Positions 25,324 to 35,241 of a stretch of 62,797 bases of DNA are shown here, piece after piece. Each line of letters begins with the position of its first letter. The first letter of the stretch is position 1. Below the pieces are notes generated by a model. It was given only the letters and a program-made list of their open reading frames with translations. It was not told the DNA's origin and ran no database searches. The position numbers were made by a program, and so were the translations under genes. Origin of the DNA: Clostridiaceae bacterium (GTDB lineage Bacteria; Bacillota; Clostridia; Peptostreptococcales; Natronincolaceae); NCBI GenBank assembly GCA_020832135.1, contig JAFIFG010000020.1:1-62797 (forward strand), written 5' to 3'.

Positions 25324-26295
25324 GTGTTAAAGTATATAGCAAAACGAGTGGCGATTATGCTGGCAATGCTAATGTTGGTTTCTACTATGATCTTCTTCCT
25401 GTTTAGGGCAATGCCTGGAGATGCAACAGCCTTTATTGTAGATCCATCTATGCCTCCTGAAGCTCGAGAACTGATGGCAGAGAGATATGGATTAAATGAT
25501 AGTAAGTGGGTGCAGTACACTATTTTTATGAAGGACTTAGTCAGATTAGATTTTGGCAACTCATTTTTTTATGGAAGACCAGTTACTGATTTGATTAAGG
25601 AGAGAATGCCTGCAACCCTTATACTAATGTTTTCAGCTATGATCATTGCATATCTCATAGGTGTATTTGGAGGAGCATGGATGGCTTGGAAAAGAGGGAG
25701 TAAGCTGGAGTCAGCTGGTGTAACCTTTTCTTTAATTTTCCGTTCGGCACCTACATTTTGGGTGGGCTTAATGATGATTTTAGTTTTTTCTGCAAGGCTT
25801 CGGTGGTTCCCAGCTCAAGGGATGCGAACTTCGGGCTATAGTGGAGATACCTTTGCAGAAATATTTTTAACTTTGGATTTTCTGAAACATTTGATTTTAC
25901 CTTCCATAGTAGCAGGACTATATTTTATTGCTACACCATTGCTTATTATGAGGAATAGTATGTTGGAGGTTTTATCAGAGGATTATATAGAAATGGCCAA
26001 TGCCAAGGGACTTAAGGAGAAAACAGTTTTATACAAACATGCTGCAAGAAATGCATTATTACCGGTGGTAACAGCAGGTGCCTTGTTTATAGGTTCTGCT
26101 ATAGGTGGGCAAGTACTTATAGAGGTGGTTTTTAGTTGGCCAGGTTTAGGTAGGGAGATTGTACAGGCGGTTACACGACATGATTATCCTTTAGCACAGG
26201 GAGCCTTTATTATGATTTCAGCTCTTATGATGTTTATGAACCTAGTGGCGGATATTTTATATGCGGTACTTGATCCTAGAATATCCTATAAATAA
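25324..26295 (+). CDS. peptide ABC importer permease, DppB/OppB type
   Basis: This 323-residue membrane protein starts at GTG. It has an N-terminal helix (residues 8-30), a periplasmic region and a block of five helices. The EAA-type coupling loop reads EMANAKGLKEKTVLYKHAARNAL before VVTAGALFIGSAIGGQVLIE. It forms the membrane channel with the next gene product and is powered by the two ATPases that follow. Confidence 0.92.
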   Translation: MLKYIAKRVAIMLAMLMLVSTMIFFLFRAMPGDATAFIVDPSMPPEARELMAERYGLNDSKWVQYTIFMKDLVRLDFGNSFFYGRPVTDLIKERMPATLILMFSAMIIAYLIGVFGGAWMAWKRGSKLESAGVTFSLIFRSAPTFWVGLMMILVFSARLRWFPAQGMRTSGYSGDTFAEIFLTLDFLKHLILPSIVAGLYFIATPLLIMRNSMLEVLSEDYIEMANAKGLKEKTVLYKHAARNALLPVVTAGALFIGSAIGGQVLIEVVFSWPGLGREIVQAVTRHDYPLAQGAFIMISALMMFMNLVADILYAVLDPRISYK

Positions 26296-26324
26296 TAGAA
26301 AACTGAAAAGAGAGGTGAAGAAGT

Positions 26325-27245
26325 GTGGGTAAAACTGTCGATGTGGCATCTGAAAAGAAGCCCCCAGTAAAAAGGAAGGATAGTCAAGGAATTATAGCAC
26401 TATTTCTTAAAAATGTAAGGAAAGACAAAATAGCTCTTTTTGGTGCAGTTTTATTAATATTTTTTATCATGGTAGGAATCTTTGCTGATTTTATTGCTCC
26501 TTATGAAATAAGGGATCGTCATTATAATGAAGAAGGTAAAATTAGAAGATTAGAACCTCCTTCTGCTGAACATTGGTTTGGTACGACGGATGTAGGTAGA
26601 GATGTATTTAGTCAAGTGGTACTAGGGACACGGACGGCCTTAATGGTGGGGTTATTAGCAGCCTTATTGGTAACCTTTGTGGGGTCAACGGTTGGAATTA
26701 TATCGGGCTATTTTGGTGGAACGGTAGATGCGGTTCTAATGCGGATTGTTGACTTTTTCTATGCTATACCATTTATCCCATTTGTCATCGTTTTGTCAGC
26801 AGTTCTGAATCCCAGTATGTGGAACATTATTTTGGCAGTATCGATGCTTTCCTGGAGAACGGTGGCGAGACTTGTAAGATCACAGGTTTTGTCCATTGCC
26901 AAAAGACCTTTTATCAAGGCGGCCAAAGTAGCGGGGGCAGGGCATACTAGAATTATGCTAAAGTATATTTTACCTAATGTAATTCCTCTTATCCTGTTGG
27001 AGATGGCTTTTATGGTAAACTTTGCGATTATGGCAGAAGCAAGTATTGCCTTTTTAGGATTTGGAGATCCCAATGCGGCAAGTTGGGGACAAATACTTCA
27101 TATTAACTTTGTAACTGGAAACTCAAGAAATGCTTGGTGGTGGATGGGTCCCCCGGGGATAGCTATTGTGTTATTGCTACTATCGATTTTCTTTTTGGCA
27201 AGAGCACTGGAAGAAGTTGTTGATCCTAGACTACGGAGGAGATAA
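26325..27245 (+). CDS. peptide ABC importer permease, DppC/OppC type
   Basis: This 306-residue protein starts at GTG after GAGAGGTGAAGAA. A helix at residues 38-62 is followed by the typical HWFGTTDVGRDVFSQVVLG segment and five more helices with the coupling loop KAAKVAGAGHTRIMLKYILPN. It pairs with the DppB-type permease. The stop is two bases before the first ATPase gene. Confidence 0.92.
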   Translation: MGKTVDVASEKKPPVKRKDSQGIIALFLKNVRKDKIALFGAVLLIFFIMVGIFADFIAPYEIRDRHYNEEGKIRRLEPPSAEHWFGTTDVGRDVFSQVVLGTRTALMVGLLAALLVTFVGSTVGIISGYFGGTVDAVLMRIVDFFYAIPFIPFVIVLSAVLNPSMWNIILAVSMLSWRTVARLVRSQVLSIAKRPFIKAAKVAGAGHTRIMLKYILPNVIPLILLEMAFMVNFAIMAEASIAFLGFGDPNAASWGQILHINFVTGNSRNAWWWMGPPGIAIVLLLLSIFFLARALEEVVDPRLRRR

Positions 27246-27247
27246 AG

Positions 27248-28291
27248 ATGAACCTATTAGAAGTAAGAAATTTAGATATTGATTATGTAACACAAGAGGG
27301 AACCTTAAAGGCTATAAGTGATGTCTCCTTCGACTTAAAGCAAGGAGAAAGTATCGGTTTGGTAGGAGAAAGTGGTTGTGGTAAAACTACTTTGGCCAAG
27401 TCTATTATGAGATTATTACCTAAAAATGGTGTCATTAGTAAAGGAGAAATGCTCTTTAAAGGTGAAGATATTGTTAAAAAAAGCAAAGAAGAAGTAAGGA
27501 AATTACGGTTAAAGGAAATCGCTATGATTTCTCAAAGTGCCATGAATGCCCTAAATCCTGTTTATACTGTAGGGGATCAGCTTATTGAAGGGATTCGTGC
27601 CCATAGCAATGCAACAAAAGAAGAAGCTGCTAAAAGAGCTGAGGAAGTATTTAAAATTATAGGTCTAGAAGCCAAGCGCTTAAAGAGCTACCCTCATCAG
27701 ATGAGTGGAGGAATGAAGCAAAGGGCAATTATAGCCATGGCACTAACGTTAAATCCTAGTTTGATTATAGCGGATGAGCCTACGACTGCTTTGGATGTGG
27801 TGGTTCAAGATAAGATTTTGAATCAAATTATCGAAATTCAAAAACAAATTAATAGTTCTATGGTATTTATCACCCATGATATTTCTGTTGTATCGGAAAT
27901 ATGTGAAACGATTATTGTAATGTATGGTGGTAAAATAATGGAAAAAGCCAATACGAAGGTGTTTTTTAAAGCTCCCTATCATCCTTATTCCCTTGGGCTT
28001 CAAAATGCTTTCCCCAGTATAAAGGAAATTGGAGAGGAACTAATATCTATACCAGGCTCACCTCCTAACTTAATGAAGGAGCAAAATGGTTGTAGATTTC
28101 AAGAACGCTGTCCTTTTAGAACTGAGCTTTGCCAGAAGGAATTACCCGAGTTAAAAGAGGTTGGTGAAGAGCATCTAATAGCTTGTCATTACCCTGAAAA
28201 AGTCAACGAATTTAGAGAAGATGCTAAGAAAAGGGAGACTTGGGAAGGGGTTCGAAACCGACTAATTGAGGAAAGTGTGGGTGAGGCTTAA
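27248..28291 (+). CDS. peptide ABC importer ATPase, DppD/OppD type
   Basis: This 347-residue ATPase has Walker A GESGCGKTT, signature MSGGMKQRAIIAMAL, Walker B LIIADEPTTALD and the H-loop FITHD. The C-terminal 70 residues carry the cysteine motif GCRFQERCPFRTELC that can bind an iron-sulfur cluster in this family. Its stop overlaps the ATG of the next ATPase by one base. Confidence 0.93.
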   Translation: MNLLEVRNLDIDYVTQEGTLKAISDVSFDLKQGESIGLVGESGCGKTTLAKSIMRLLPKNGVISKGEMLFKGEDIVKKSKEEVRKLRLKEIAMISQSAMNALNPVYTVGDQLIEGIRAHSNATKEEAAKRAEEVFKIIGLEAKRLKSYPHQMSGGMKQRAIIAMALTLNPSLIIADEPTTALDVVVQDKILNQIIEIQKQINSSMVFITHDISVVSEICETIIVMYGGKIMEKANTKVFFKAPYHPYSLGLQNAFPSIKEIGEELISIPGSPPNLMKEQNGCRFQERCPFRTELCQKELPELKEVGEEHLIACHYPEKVNEFREDAKKRETWEGVRNRLIEESVGEA

Positions 28292-29310
28292 TGAGTAATG
28301 AACCTTTAATCAAAGTAGAAAATTTAAAGAAATACTATACAGTCAATAAGGGCATCAAGGATATTTTCAGTAAAGAAAAAACCTATGTTAAAGCTATTGA
28401 TGATATTTCTTTTGTTATAAATAAAGGGGAAATTCTAGGCTTAGCTGGAGAAAGTGGCTCTGGCAAGACCACTACTGGAGAAATTTTAGTACGTCTTCAG
28501 GATACCACCGAGGGTGAAATCACCTTTGATGGTCATGATTTTATGACCAAGTCAAAGGAGGAAGAAAAGCGTTTTCGTAAGGAAGTACAAATGATTTTCC
28601 AAGATCCCTATGAAACCTTAAATCCAAGATTTACTATACTAGAGACTATAGCAGAGCCCCTTAAAATACATGGTATGAAGGATAAGGATAAAATCTATGA
28701 CAGGGTAATTGAGGTGCTGGAAATTGCAGAATTAAAGCCTGCAGAGCAATATGTATTTAGATACCCTCATGAATTAAGTGGTGGTCAAAGACAAAGAGTT
28801 GCCATTGCTAGAGGTATTGTAATGGATCCTAAGTTTCTAGTGGCGGATGAGCCTGTATCTATGCTGGATGTATCCATCAGAGCGGATATACTCAATCTTT
28901 TGAAAAGATTGAGGAACGAAATGGGATTGACGATGCTTTATGTATCCCATGATCTGTCTACTATTAAGTATTTGTGTGATCGTATTGCCATTATGTACTT
29001 AGGGAAAATAGTAGAGATTGGAGATGCTAATGAAGTAATAGATCATCCACAGCATCCCTATACAAAGGTACTATTATCAGCAGTGCCTGTAGCAAATCCT
29101 GATCACAAAAGAGAAAGAATAGAAATAGATGACGAGGTGCCGGATCAAATTAATCTTCCTGAGGGCTGTAGATTTAGTCCCCGTTGTCCTTTTGTCACAG
29201 AAGCATGTAAAAAATGTGATCATACATTAGTGGAAAGAAGAGATAAACAATGGAGTGCTTGTATCTATAGCGATGAAGAATTGATATTAAAGCCTTCAAC
29301 AAATCAGTAA
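28291..29310 (+). CDS. peptide ABC importer ATPase, DppF/OppF type
   Basis: This 339-residue protein is the partner ATPase: GESGSGKTT, LSGGQRQRVAIARGI, FLVADEPVSMLD and YVSHD. The C-terminal cysteine set reads GCRFSPRCPFVTEACKKC. It ends the five-gene importer operon. A weak stem (GGGGGACAAG with CTTGTTCTCC, about 29319-29345) follows. Confidence 0.93.
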   Translation: MSNEPLIKVENLKKYYTVNKGIKDIFSKEKTYVKAIDDISFVINKGEILGLAGESGSGKTTTGEILVRLQDTTEGEITFDGHDFMTKSKEEEKRFRKEVQMIFQDPYETLNPRFTILETIAEPLKIHGMKDKDKIYDRVIEVLEIAELKPAEQYVFRYPHELSGGQRQRVAIARGIVMDPKFLVADEPVSMLDVSIRADILNLLKRLRNEMGLTMLYVSHDLSTIKYLCDRIAIMYLGKIVEIGDANEVIDHPQHPYTKVLLSAVPVANPDHKRERIEIDDEVPDQINLPEGCRFSPRCPFVTEACKKCDHTLVERRDKQWSACIYSDEELILKPSTNQ

Positions 29311-29444
29311 AGTACCAGGGGGACAAGGAATTAACTTGTTCTCCTTAAAGTTTTTGCAGGAAGTATAGTAGCAATATAGAAATAATTAAAGTGAGAAAAT
29401 TTTAAAAGTAAACAATTACATTAAGGACCAAAGGGGATAGGATA

Positions 29445-30593
29445 ATGATCTTCATAAAAAATGGAACTATATTTACAGGAAAGAACTTTAAAAAGGCAAG
29501 CATATTCATAAAAGATGGTAAAATTACAGATGTTGGTGTTAATATTATTGCACCGGGCGAATGTAAAGTAGTGGAGGCTGAGGGTAAGATGGTGATGCCT
29601 GGGTTTATTGATGCCCACTGTCATTTAGGTATGATAGAGGATTCTATAGGATTTGAGGGAGATGATGTCAATGAAATGACGGATCCTATTACACCTCAGC
29701 TAAGGGCTATCGATGCTATAAATCCAATGGATAAAACCTTCCGGGAAGCCTATGGAGAAGGTGGAGTTACCTGTGTTGCTTCAGGGCCAGGAAGTGCCAA
29801 TGTAATTGGTGGACAATATGTGGTGATTAAAACCTATGGTAAAAGAATTGACGATATGGTTATGAAGGACCCAGTTGCTATGAAATGTGCCTTTGGAGAG
29901 AACCCTAAGAGGGTCTATAGGGACAAAAAACAATCCCCCTCCACTAGAATGGCAACAGCGGCAAAATTAAGAGAAACCTTAAGCAAGGCAAGGGAATATT
30001 ATGAAAAGTTAGAGGCGGCAAAGGAGGATGTTTCTAAAAAACCTGCCTTCGATATGAAGTTAGAAGCCTTAATACCTGTAATCAAAGGTGAAATTCCCCT
30101 AAAGGCCCATGCCCATAGAGCTGATGATATTTTTACAGCTATAAGAATTGCTAAGGAATTTAATGTAAAGATGACTCTAGACCATTGTACGGAGGGTCAT
30201 TTAATAGCTAATTACATTAAAGAAGAAGGGTACAACACCATAGTAGGACCTACCTTGGGTCATAGAACAAAGTTTGAATTAAGGGATAAGGATTTCAAAA
30301 CTCCTGGAGTTTTAAGTAGAGCAGGGGTGAAGGTTGCTATCACCACTGATAGTCCAGTAATACCCCTACAGCATTTACCAATGTGCGGAGCACTGGCAGT
30401 GAAAGCAGGGATGGATGAAGTAGAGGCCTTAAAAGCTCTAACTATTTATCCAGCAGAGATTTTAGGCATTCAGGACCGTGTAGGAAGTATAGAAATAGGG
30501 AAGGATGCAGATATCGTTATATGGGATAAACATCCATTTGATCTACAAGCTTCAGTAGAGTGTGTTGTTATGAATGGAGAAGTGGTAAAGTAA
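29445..30593 (+). CDS. amidohydrolase family protein (imidazolonepropionase/dihydroorotase-like)
   Basis: This 382-residue enzyme has the amidohydrolase barrel motifs: the metal-binding HCH triad start in GFIDAHCHLG, HAHRADD around residue 222, the histidine in LDHCTEGH and the catalytic Asp in ITTDSPV. The N- and C-terminal beta sheets (NGTIFTG, IGKDADIVIWD) are typical. It probably hydrolyses a cyclic or linear amide. Its place after the peptide importer suggests processing of imported compounds, but the substrate is unknown. Confidence 0.85.
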   Translation: MIFIKNGTIFTGKNFKKASIFIKDGKITDVGVNIIAPGECKVVEAEGKMVMPGFIDAHCHLGMIEDSIGFEGDDVNEMTDPITPQLRAIDAINPMDKTFREAYGEGGVTCVASGPGSANVIGGQYVVIKTYGKRIDDMVMKDPVAMKCAFGENPKRVYRDKKQSPSTRMATAAKLRETLSKAREYYEKLEAAKEDVSKKPAFDMKLEALIPVIKGEIPLKAHAHRADDIFTAIRIAKEFNVKMTLDHCTEGHLIANYIKEEGYNTIVGPTLGHRTKFELRDKDFKTPGVLSRAGVKVAITTDSPVIPLQHLPMCGALAVKAGMDEVEALKALTIYPAEILGIQDRVGSIEIGKDADIVIWDKHPFDLQASVECVVMNGEVVK

Positions 30594-30611
30594 GAACACA
30601 AAGAATAAATC

Positions 30612-30651
30612 AAAATATAGCGACGGCCTCTAGACCGCCGCTATATTTTTT
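30612..30651. terminator. bidirectional terminator between amidohydrolase and fatty acid transporter genes
   Basis: AAAATATAGCG and CGCTATATTTTT with inner CGG/CCG pairs form a stem with A and T tracts on both sides, serving convergent genes. Confidence 0.85.
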
Positions 30652-30652
30652 A

Positions 30653-31996
30653 TTAAAGTAATAGAAGACCTAATGCTATGATGGCTCCCGAATAGAGAAG
30701 ATCTACTAAACAGAAACCCATAATATCTCTTGCTCCTAAACCAGCAATACCTAGAGCTGGTAAAGCCCAGAATGGTTGGATCATATTGGTCCATGCATCT
30801 CCCCATGCTATGGCAGTTGCTGTTTTAGCTACATCTACTCCTAATTCTACACTGGCGGGAATCATAATAGGACCCTGTACTGCCCATTGCCCTCCACCAG
30901 AAGGAACGAAAAAGTTGACGATACCAGCACTAAGGAAGGTGAATAATGGGAAGGTAGTTTCATTAGATATGCTTACGAACCAATTTGATATATTACCTGC
31001 TAAAGACAGACCTTCAGCATTCACCCCCACCATCATTCCCATGATGCCAGCATAAAAAGGGAATTGAATTAAGATGCCAGCACAGCCTTTAACTGCATTG
31101 ACCGTTGCATCTACAAATTTTCTAGGTGTTCCATGAAGGATAATTCCAAAGAATAAGAAGATAAAATTAACAATATTTAAGTCTAAATTGAAGCCTTTAG
31201 TAGCAAAATGGTAAATAATTACTACTACACCCATAGCTCCTATGAGCATAGAAATAATCTTGCTATTTTCAAGTTTGTCTGCGAATGTTTTCACTTCGTA
31301 AGTAGCGGCTACTTCATCTTCTAGTTTAGCAGGGTCTATTATCACTGTCTCTTCTATACTCTTGGGTAACATGGCCTTATTTACCAATGGTAAAGTTAAA
31401 ATCAAAACAACAGATATAATAATATTGGTTGGTGAAAAAATAGTTAGAGCTGTAGGAATGGCACTTCCAGTTACTTGTTCAGCAAAGTTATTAGGGTGAC
31501 CTACACTGGCGACGGTCAATTGAACAGATGCTGATAATCCAGCATGCCACACCAAAAATCCTGAGTAAGCACTGGCGATAAGAAGTCTATAATCTACAGT
31601 TTTAACCTGTTTTGCAATCTCTCTAGCTAATAGTGCCCCTATAACTAGACCGAATCCCCAGTTGATCCAGCAGGCAATGGCAGAGGTGAAACTGACCAGC
31701 ATGATTGCTTGTGCTGGAGTTTTTGCTATGCTGGCAACCTTTCTTAAGCCCTTTTTTATAATTGGTGCATTTGCTAAAGTATGGCCTGTTACAAGTACTA
31801 AAGCCATTTGCATAGAAAAGGCAAGTAGGTTCCAAAAACCATTATTCCAATGGTTTAGCATACTAAGAGGGGATTGACTAGTTGCCCCCATACCTAAAAT
31901 AAATACAATAAATGTTAACATTACAGCGAAAATAAAAGGATCTGGCAGGTACTTTTGAACTAAACTGACTGATACATTTGTTAGTTTTTTAAACAT
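30653..31996 (-). CDS. short-chain fatty acid transporter, AtoE family
   Basis: This 447-residue membrane protein has about 11-12 helices. The AtoE pattern is clear: KYLPDPFIFAVMLTFIVF, ACWINWGFGLVIGALLAREIAK, and the GIVNFFVPSGGGQWAVQGPI segment near the C-terminus. Relatives move butyrate or acetoacetate-type acids. AGGAGG precedes the ATG on the minus strand. It is monocistronic. Confidence 0.9.
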   Translation of the reverse strand: MFKKLTNVSVSLVQKYLPDPFIFAVMLTFIVFILGMGATSQSPLSMLNHWNNGFWNLLAFSMQMALVLVTGHTLANAPIIKKGLRKVASIAKTPAQAIMLVSFTSAIACWINWGFGLVIGALLAREIAKQVKTVDYRLLIASAYSGFLVWHAGLSASVQLTVASVGHPNNFAEQVTGSAIPTALTIFSPTNIIISVVLILTLPLVNKAMLPKSIEETVIIDPAKLEDEVAATYEVKTFADKLENSKIISMLIGAMGVVVIIYHFATKGFNLDLNIVNFIFLFFGIILHGTPRKFVDATVNAVKGCAGILIQFPFYAGIMGMMVGVNAEGLSLAGNISNWFVSISNETTFPLFTFLSAGIVNFFVPSGGGQWAVQGPIMIPASVELGVDVAKTATAIAWGDAWTNMIQPFWALPALGIAGLGARDIMGFCLVDLLYSGAIIALGLLLL

Positions 31997-32292
31997 TTAT
32001 AATTCCTCCTTAAGTTTAAATTTTGAGTACATGAAAGCACTCTAATATATAAATATGATGATCTACTATTTTATATAGCAATTTTTATGCCAAAGACGAG
32101 GTTTTCATAAAGGAAAAACCAAATTGATAAAAAAATAACAAATAATATTCATTTTGAAGGAGTTTGATTGTATGTTATAAAATAATTATTTTAAAGATGC
32201 TGTGAAGAAATTCAAAAAAAGATAGGAAGTGATGCTACAACGCATCGTTAAACTTATAACATGTAGTGTTTTCAAAGAACTAACCTAGATGC

Positions 32293-32330
32293 AAAATAAG
32301 ATGTATGATGTAATTACACATCTTATTTAT
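32293..32330. terminator. hairpin in the 31997-32480 spacer
   Basis: AAATAAGATGT and ACATCTTATTT form an exact 11-bp stem. It may shield the following gene from read-through. The remainder of this divergent spacer is AT-rich with no ORF or RNA that I recognise. Confidence 0.4.
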
Positions 32331-32409
32331 TTGAACTTTCTGTCAATATCTAATCTTAAAAAGCTATTGTAGACTTCTTAGTTATAAATAAAAGGTATTA
32401 GCAAAAATA

Positions 32410-32438
32410 TTGAATATTTTTAAGTTGGTTGCTATACT
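32410..32438 (+). promoter_or_regulatory. promoter of the AhpD-like gene
   Basis: TTGAAT (32410-32415) and TATACT (32433-32438) are 17 bases apart and 43 bases ahead of the start codon. Confidence 0.6.
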
Positions 32439-32480
32439 AAAATAGAAGTACAAACTATTTTTAAAAAGGGGAGATTATGT

Positions 32481-32849
32481 ATGTCAAAGGGACCTAGAGA
32501 ATTATTAAATGATTTTATGAAGGGCTTAGAGGATGTTCAACAGACCAACAAAAATCATATAGCTGCTTTTATGAGACTATTGGGGGCATCCTATAAGCCA
32601 GAAGCAGTAGATGTAAAAACTAAAGAATTAATTAGTGTAGGAATTGCTGCTTATAGCAGGTGTGAATACTGTATTGTATATCATGTATATAAGGCTCTAG
32701 AGGCTGGGGCTACGAGAGAAGAGATTATGGAGGCATCTATGGTAGCCGTAGCATTTGGCGGTGGACCATCTATGGCATATTCTGTAACTTTACTAAAGGA
32801 TTCCATTGATGAATTTGAAAAGGACTTTGCTGTAGAAGCGGAAGCTTAA
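32481..32849 (+). CDS. AhpD-like carboxymuconolactone decarboxylase family protein
   Basis: This 122-residue protein has the AhpD-type redox motif CEYCIVYH (two cysteines plus His about residues 52-59) in the EEIMEASMVAVAFGGGPSM fold family. Members reduce peroxides or disulfides rather than decarboxylate. GGGGAG lies 7 bases before the ATG. A terminator follows, so it is a single-gene unit. Confidence 0.85.
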   Translation: MSKGPRELLNDFMKGLEDVQQTNKNHIAAFMRLLGASYKPEAVDVKTKELISVGIAAYSRCEYCIVYHVYKALEAGATREEIMEASMVAVAFGGGPSMAYSVTLLKDSIDEFEKDFAVEAEA

Positions 32850-32868
32850 AAGAATATACATAAATAAG

Positions 32869-32905
32869 GGCAAAGGTTGATAAAACCTTTGCCTTTTAGT
32901 TTTTA
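32869..32905 (+). terminator. terminator after the AhpD-like gene
   Basis: GGCAAAGGTT pairs with AACCTTTGCC around a 5-base loop and is followed by TTTTAGTTTTT. Confidence 0.85.
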
Positions 32906-32995
32906 TAATAGCATCTAAAAGAGGATTGATTTCCTATACTATACCTTAGTACATGGTATATAATATAAGGAAGTAAATCAGTTAGGGGGAAGAAT

Positions 32996-33400
32996 ATGTT
33001 GAAGGAAAAAGCTATAAAGTATTATGATAAAAAATATGATTTAAACTGTGCAGAGGCTATTGTTTATGCTGCAAATGAAGTATATGAGCTAAATTTATCT
33101 AGAGATGCCCTTAAGGCAATGGCAGGCTTTGGGGGAGGCATGGCGGTTGAAGATACCTGTGGTGCTGTTACTGGAGCTGTGGCGGTATTGGGTATTATCT
33201 TTGTAGAGGAAAAGGCCCATGAAAGTGATAAAATTAAGGAATTAGTAAAGAAGCTATTCAATAGATTTGAAGAAAAGATGGGAACCTGTAATTGTAAACT
33301 ATTAAAAGAAAAATATCGAGAAGAAGAACCCATAAAATGTAAAAACGTTGTGGCTATGGCGGCAGAGGTTTTAGAAGGGATTATAGAGGAGTTGAAATAA
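32996..33400 (+). CDS. C_GCAxxG_C_C family redox protein
   Basis: This 134-residue protein matches the family named for its cysteine pattern: NCAEAIVYAANEVY, a glycine-rich GFGGGMAVEDTCGAVTGAVAVLG, then CNC and a late Cys in IKCKNVV. The family is common in anaerobes and thought to bind metal or take part in redox reactions, with no established reaction. A GGGGGAAG site lies before the ATG. Confidence 0.85.
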   Translation: MLKEKAIKYYDKKYDLNCAEAIVYAANEVYELNLSRDALKAMAGFGGGMAVEDTCGAVTGAVAVLGIIFVEEKAHESDKIKELVKKLFNRFEEKMGTCNCKLLKEKYREEEPIKCKNVVAMAAEVLEGIIEELK

Positions 33401-33536
33401 CTCCTCTTTAAAAAATTAATTTTACATTAATTTTCATTGCAAAAGTTTCGAAAATAGTTTAAAATATTCCTCATAGCTCTAAAACCACATGTAGAAAATT
33501 CGCAATATTCTATATAATGACAAGGGGGACATAATT

Positions 33537-35201
33537 ATGAAAAATATGACATATCAAGGCGTAGATAGAGCACCACATCGCTCGTTGTTCTATGCTATGG
33601 GGTACTTACCAGAGGATTTAGAAAAACCACTAATAGGGATTGTCAATGCCCATAATGAAATTATACCGGGGCATTTCCATTTAGATAAAGTGGTGCAGGC
33701 GGTAAAACTAGGGGTTAGTGCCGCCGGTGGTACACCTATGGAGTTTCCATCCATAGGCATATGTGATGGTATAGCCATGAACCATGAAGGAATGAAGTAT
33801 CCATTATCCAGTAGAGAATTAATTGCTGACTCCATAGAAGCAGTAACCAGAGGGCATCAATTTGATGCTTTGGTTCTAGTGGGGAACTGCGACAAAATCG
33901 TGCCGGGCATGATGATGGCGGCAGCTAGATTAAATATCCCTGCAGTTTATGTAAGTGGTGGACCAATGCTTACGGGAAACAATAAAGGAAAAACTATTGA
34001 TTTAATCAGGGGAGCCTTTGAAGCTGTAGGAAGTTATGCAGAGGGAAAAATTACAAAAGAAGAAATGGATGATCTTGAGATGAATTCCTGCCCTACATGT
34101 GGAAGCTGTGCCGGGATGTTTACCGCCAATACTATGAACTGTTTAGCAGAAGCATTAGGTATAGGTCTTCCTGGCAATGGTACTATACCGGCTCCCTATG
34201 GACAAAGACTTCAGTTGGCAAGAAGAGCTGGTCACAAGGTAATGGAATTATTAAAGGAAAATATAAGACCAAGAGATATTATGACACTGGAGGCCTTTAA
34301 AAATGCTATTGCCCTTGATATGGCCATTGGTGGATCTTCCAATACAGTACTGCACCTTATGGCTATAGCCCATGAAGCGAAGGTAGGATTAAGCCTTGAG
34401 GAATTTGATAAAATAAGTAAAGAAGTTCCCAATGTGGCGAAATTAAGTCCTGCAGGATTTCACAGTATAACAGATCTACATAATGCAGGCGGAATCTCTG
34501 CTGTACTAAAGCAATTGATTGAAGCTGGATTTGTAAATCCTAAAGAATTGACGGCAACAGGTAAGACATTAGGAGAAAATGTAAGGAATGCAGAGGTTTG
34601 GGATCAAGGTGTTATAAGGCCTATGGAGGAAGCCTATAGTAAGGAGGGGGGCATTGCCATACTTCATGGTAACCTTGCTCCTGATTATGCAGTAGTAAAG
34701 CAATCAGGAGTAGAACCACAAATGATGAAACACAGAGGTCCAGCCCGTGTATTTGATTCTGAAGAAGATGCTTATAAGGCTATTATGGATAAAACAATTC
34801 AAGCAGGAGATGTAGTGGTAATTCGTTATGAAGGTCCTAAAGGTGGCCCAGGAATGAGAGAAATGCTAAGTCCTACTGCGGCTATTGTAGGTAGGGGATT
34901 AGAAAAATCTGTAGCCCTTATTACCGATGGACGTTTTTCAGGAGGCACCAGAGGGCCTTGTATAGGTCATGTATCTCCAGAGGCATCGGAGGGTGGTCCT
35001 ATAGCTATTATAGAAGAGGGAGATGTCATAGAAATAGATATTCCCAATAGAGTATTAAAGGTAGATCTTTCTCAAGAAGAGATAGGAAATCGCCTTAAAA
35101 ATTGGAAACAACCACCATCAAAGGCTGAGGAGGGTACTTACCTATATCGCTATAGTAAGCTTGTAACCTCTGCCAATACAGGTGCGGTATTTAAATATTA
35201 A
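33537..35201 (+). CDS. ilvD: dihydroxy-acid dehydratase
   Basis: This 554-residue enzyme converts dihydroxy-acids to 2-oxo acids in valine, leucine and isoleucine synthesis. Iron-sulfur ligands are seen in [10 protein letters not shown] and the signature [19 protein letters not shown]. The second signature, [14 protein letters not shown], is also present. No other ilv or leu biosynthesis gene is next to it, which is unusual. It sits between a redox protein and a selenoprotein upstream of the liv importer. The leader shows no T-box. Confidence 0.97.
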   Translation: MKNMTYQGVDRAPHRSLFYAMGYLPEDLEKPLIGIVNAHNEIIPGHFHLDKVVQAVKLGVSAAGGTPMEFPSIGICDGIAMNHEGMKYPLSSRELIADSIEAVTRGHQFDALVLVGNCDKIVPGMMMAAARLNIPAVYVSGGPMLTGNNKGKTIDLIRGAFEAVGSYAEGKITKEEMDDLEMNSCPTCGSCAGMFTANTMNCLAEALGIGLPGNGTIPAPYGQRLQLARRAGHKVMELLKENIRPRDIMTLEAFKNAIALDMAIGGSSNTVLHLMAIAHEAKVGLSLEEFDKISKEVPNVAKLSPAGFHSITDLHNAGGISAVLKQLIEAGFVNPKELTATGKTLGENVRNAEVWDQGVIRPMEEAYSKEGGIAILHGNLAPDYAVVKQSGVEPQMMKHRGPARVFDSEEDAYKAIMDKTIQAGDVVVIRYEGPKGGPGMREMLSPTAAIVGRGLEKSVALITDGRFSGGTRGPCIGHVSPEASEGGPIAIIEEGDVIEIDIPNRVLKVDLSQEEIGNRLKNWKQPPSKAEEGTYLYRYSKLVTSANTGAVFKY

Positions 35202-35206
35202 TTCAC

Positions 35207-35241
35207 GAAATAAGGTTGAGGACCATCCTCAACCTTATTTC
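35207..35241. terminator. perfect 16-bp bidirectional terminator after ilvD
   Basis: GAAATAAGGTTGAGGA and TCCTCAACCTTATTTC are exact inverted repeats with a 3-base loop. The stop codon of the convergent selenoprotein gene lies inside the right arm. Confidence 0.85.

Noticed and set aside
33401-33536. T-box leader upstream of ilvD
   Set aside because: No T-box antiterminator signature and no terminator hairpin are present in the short AT-rich leader.
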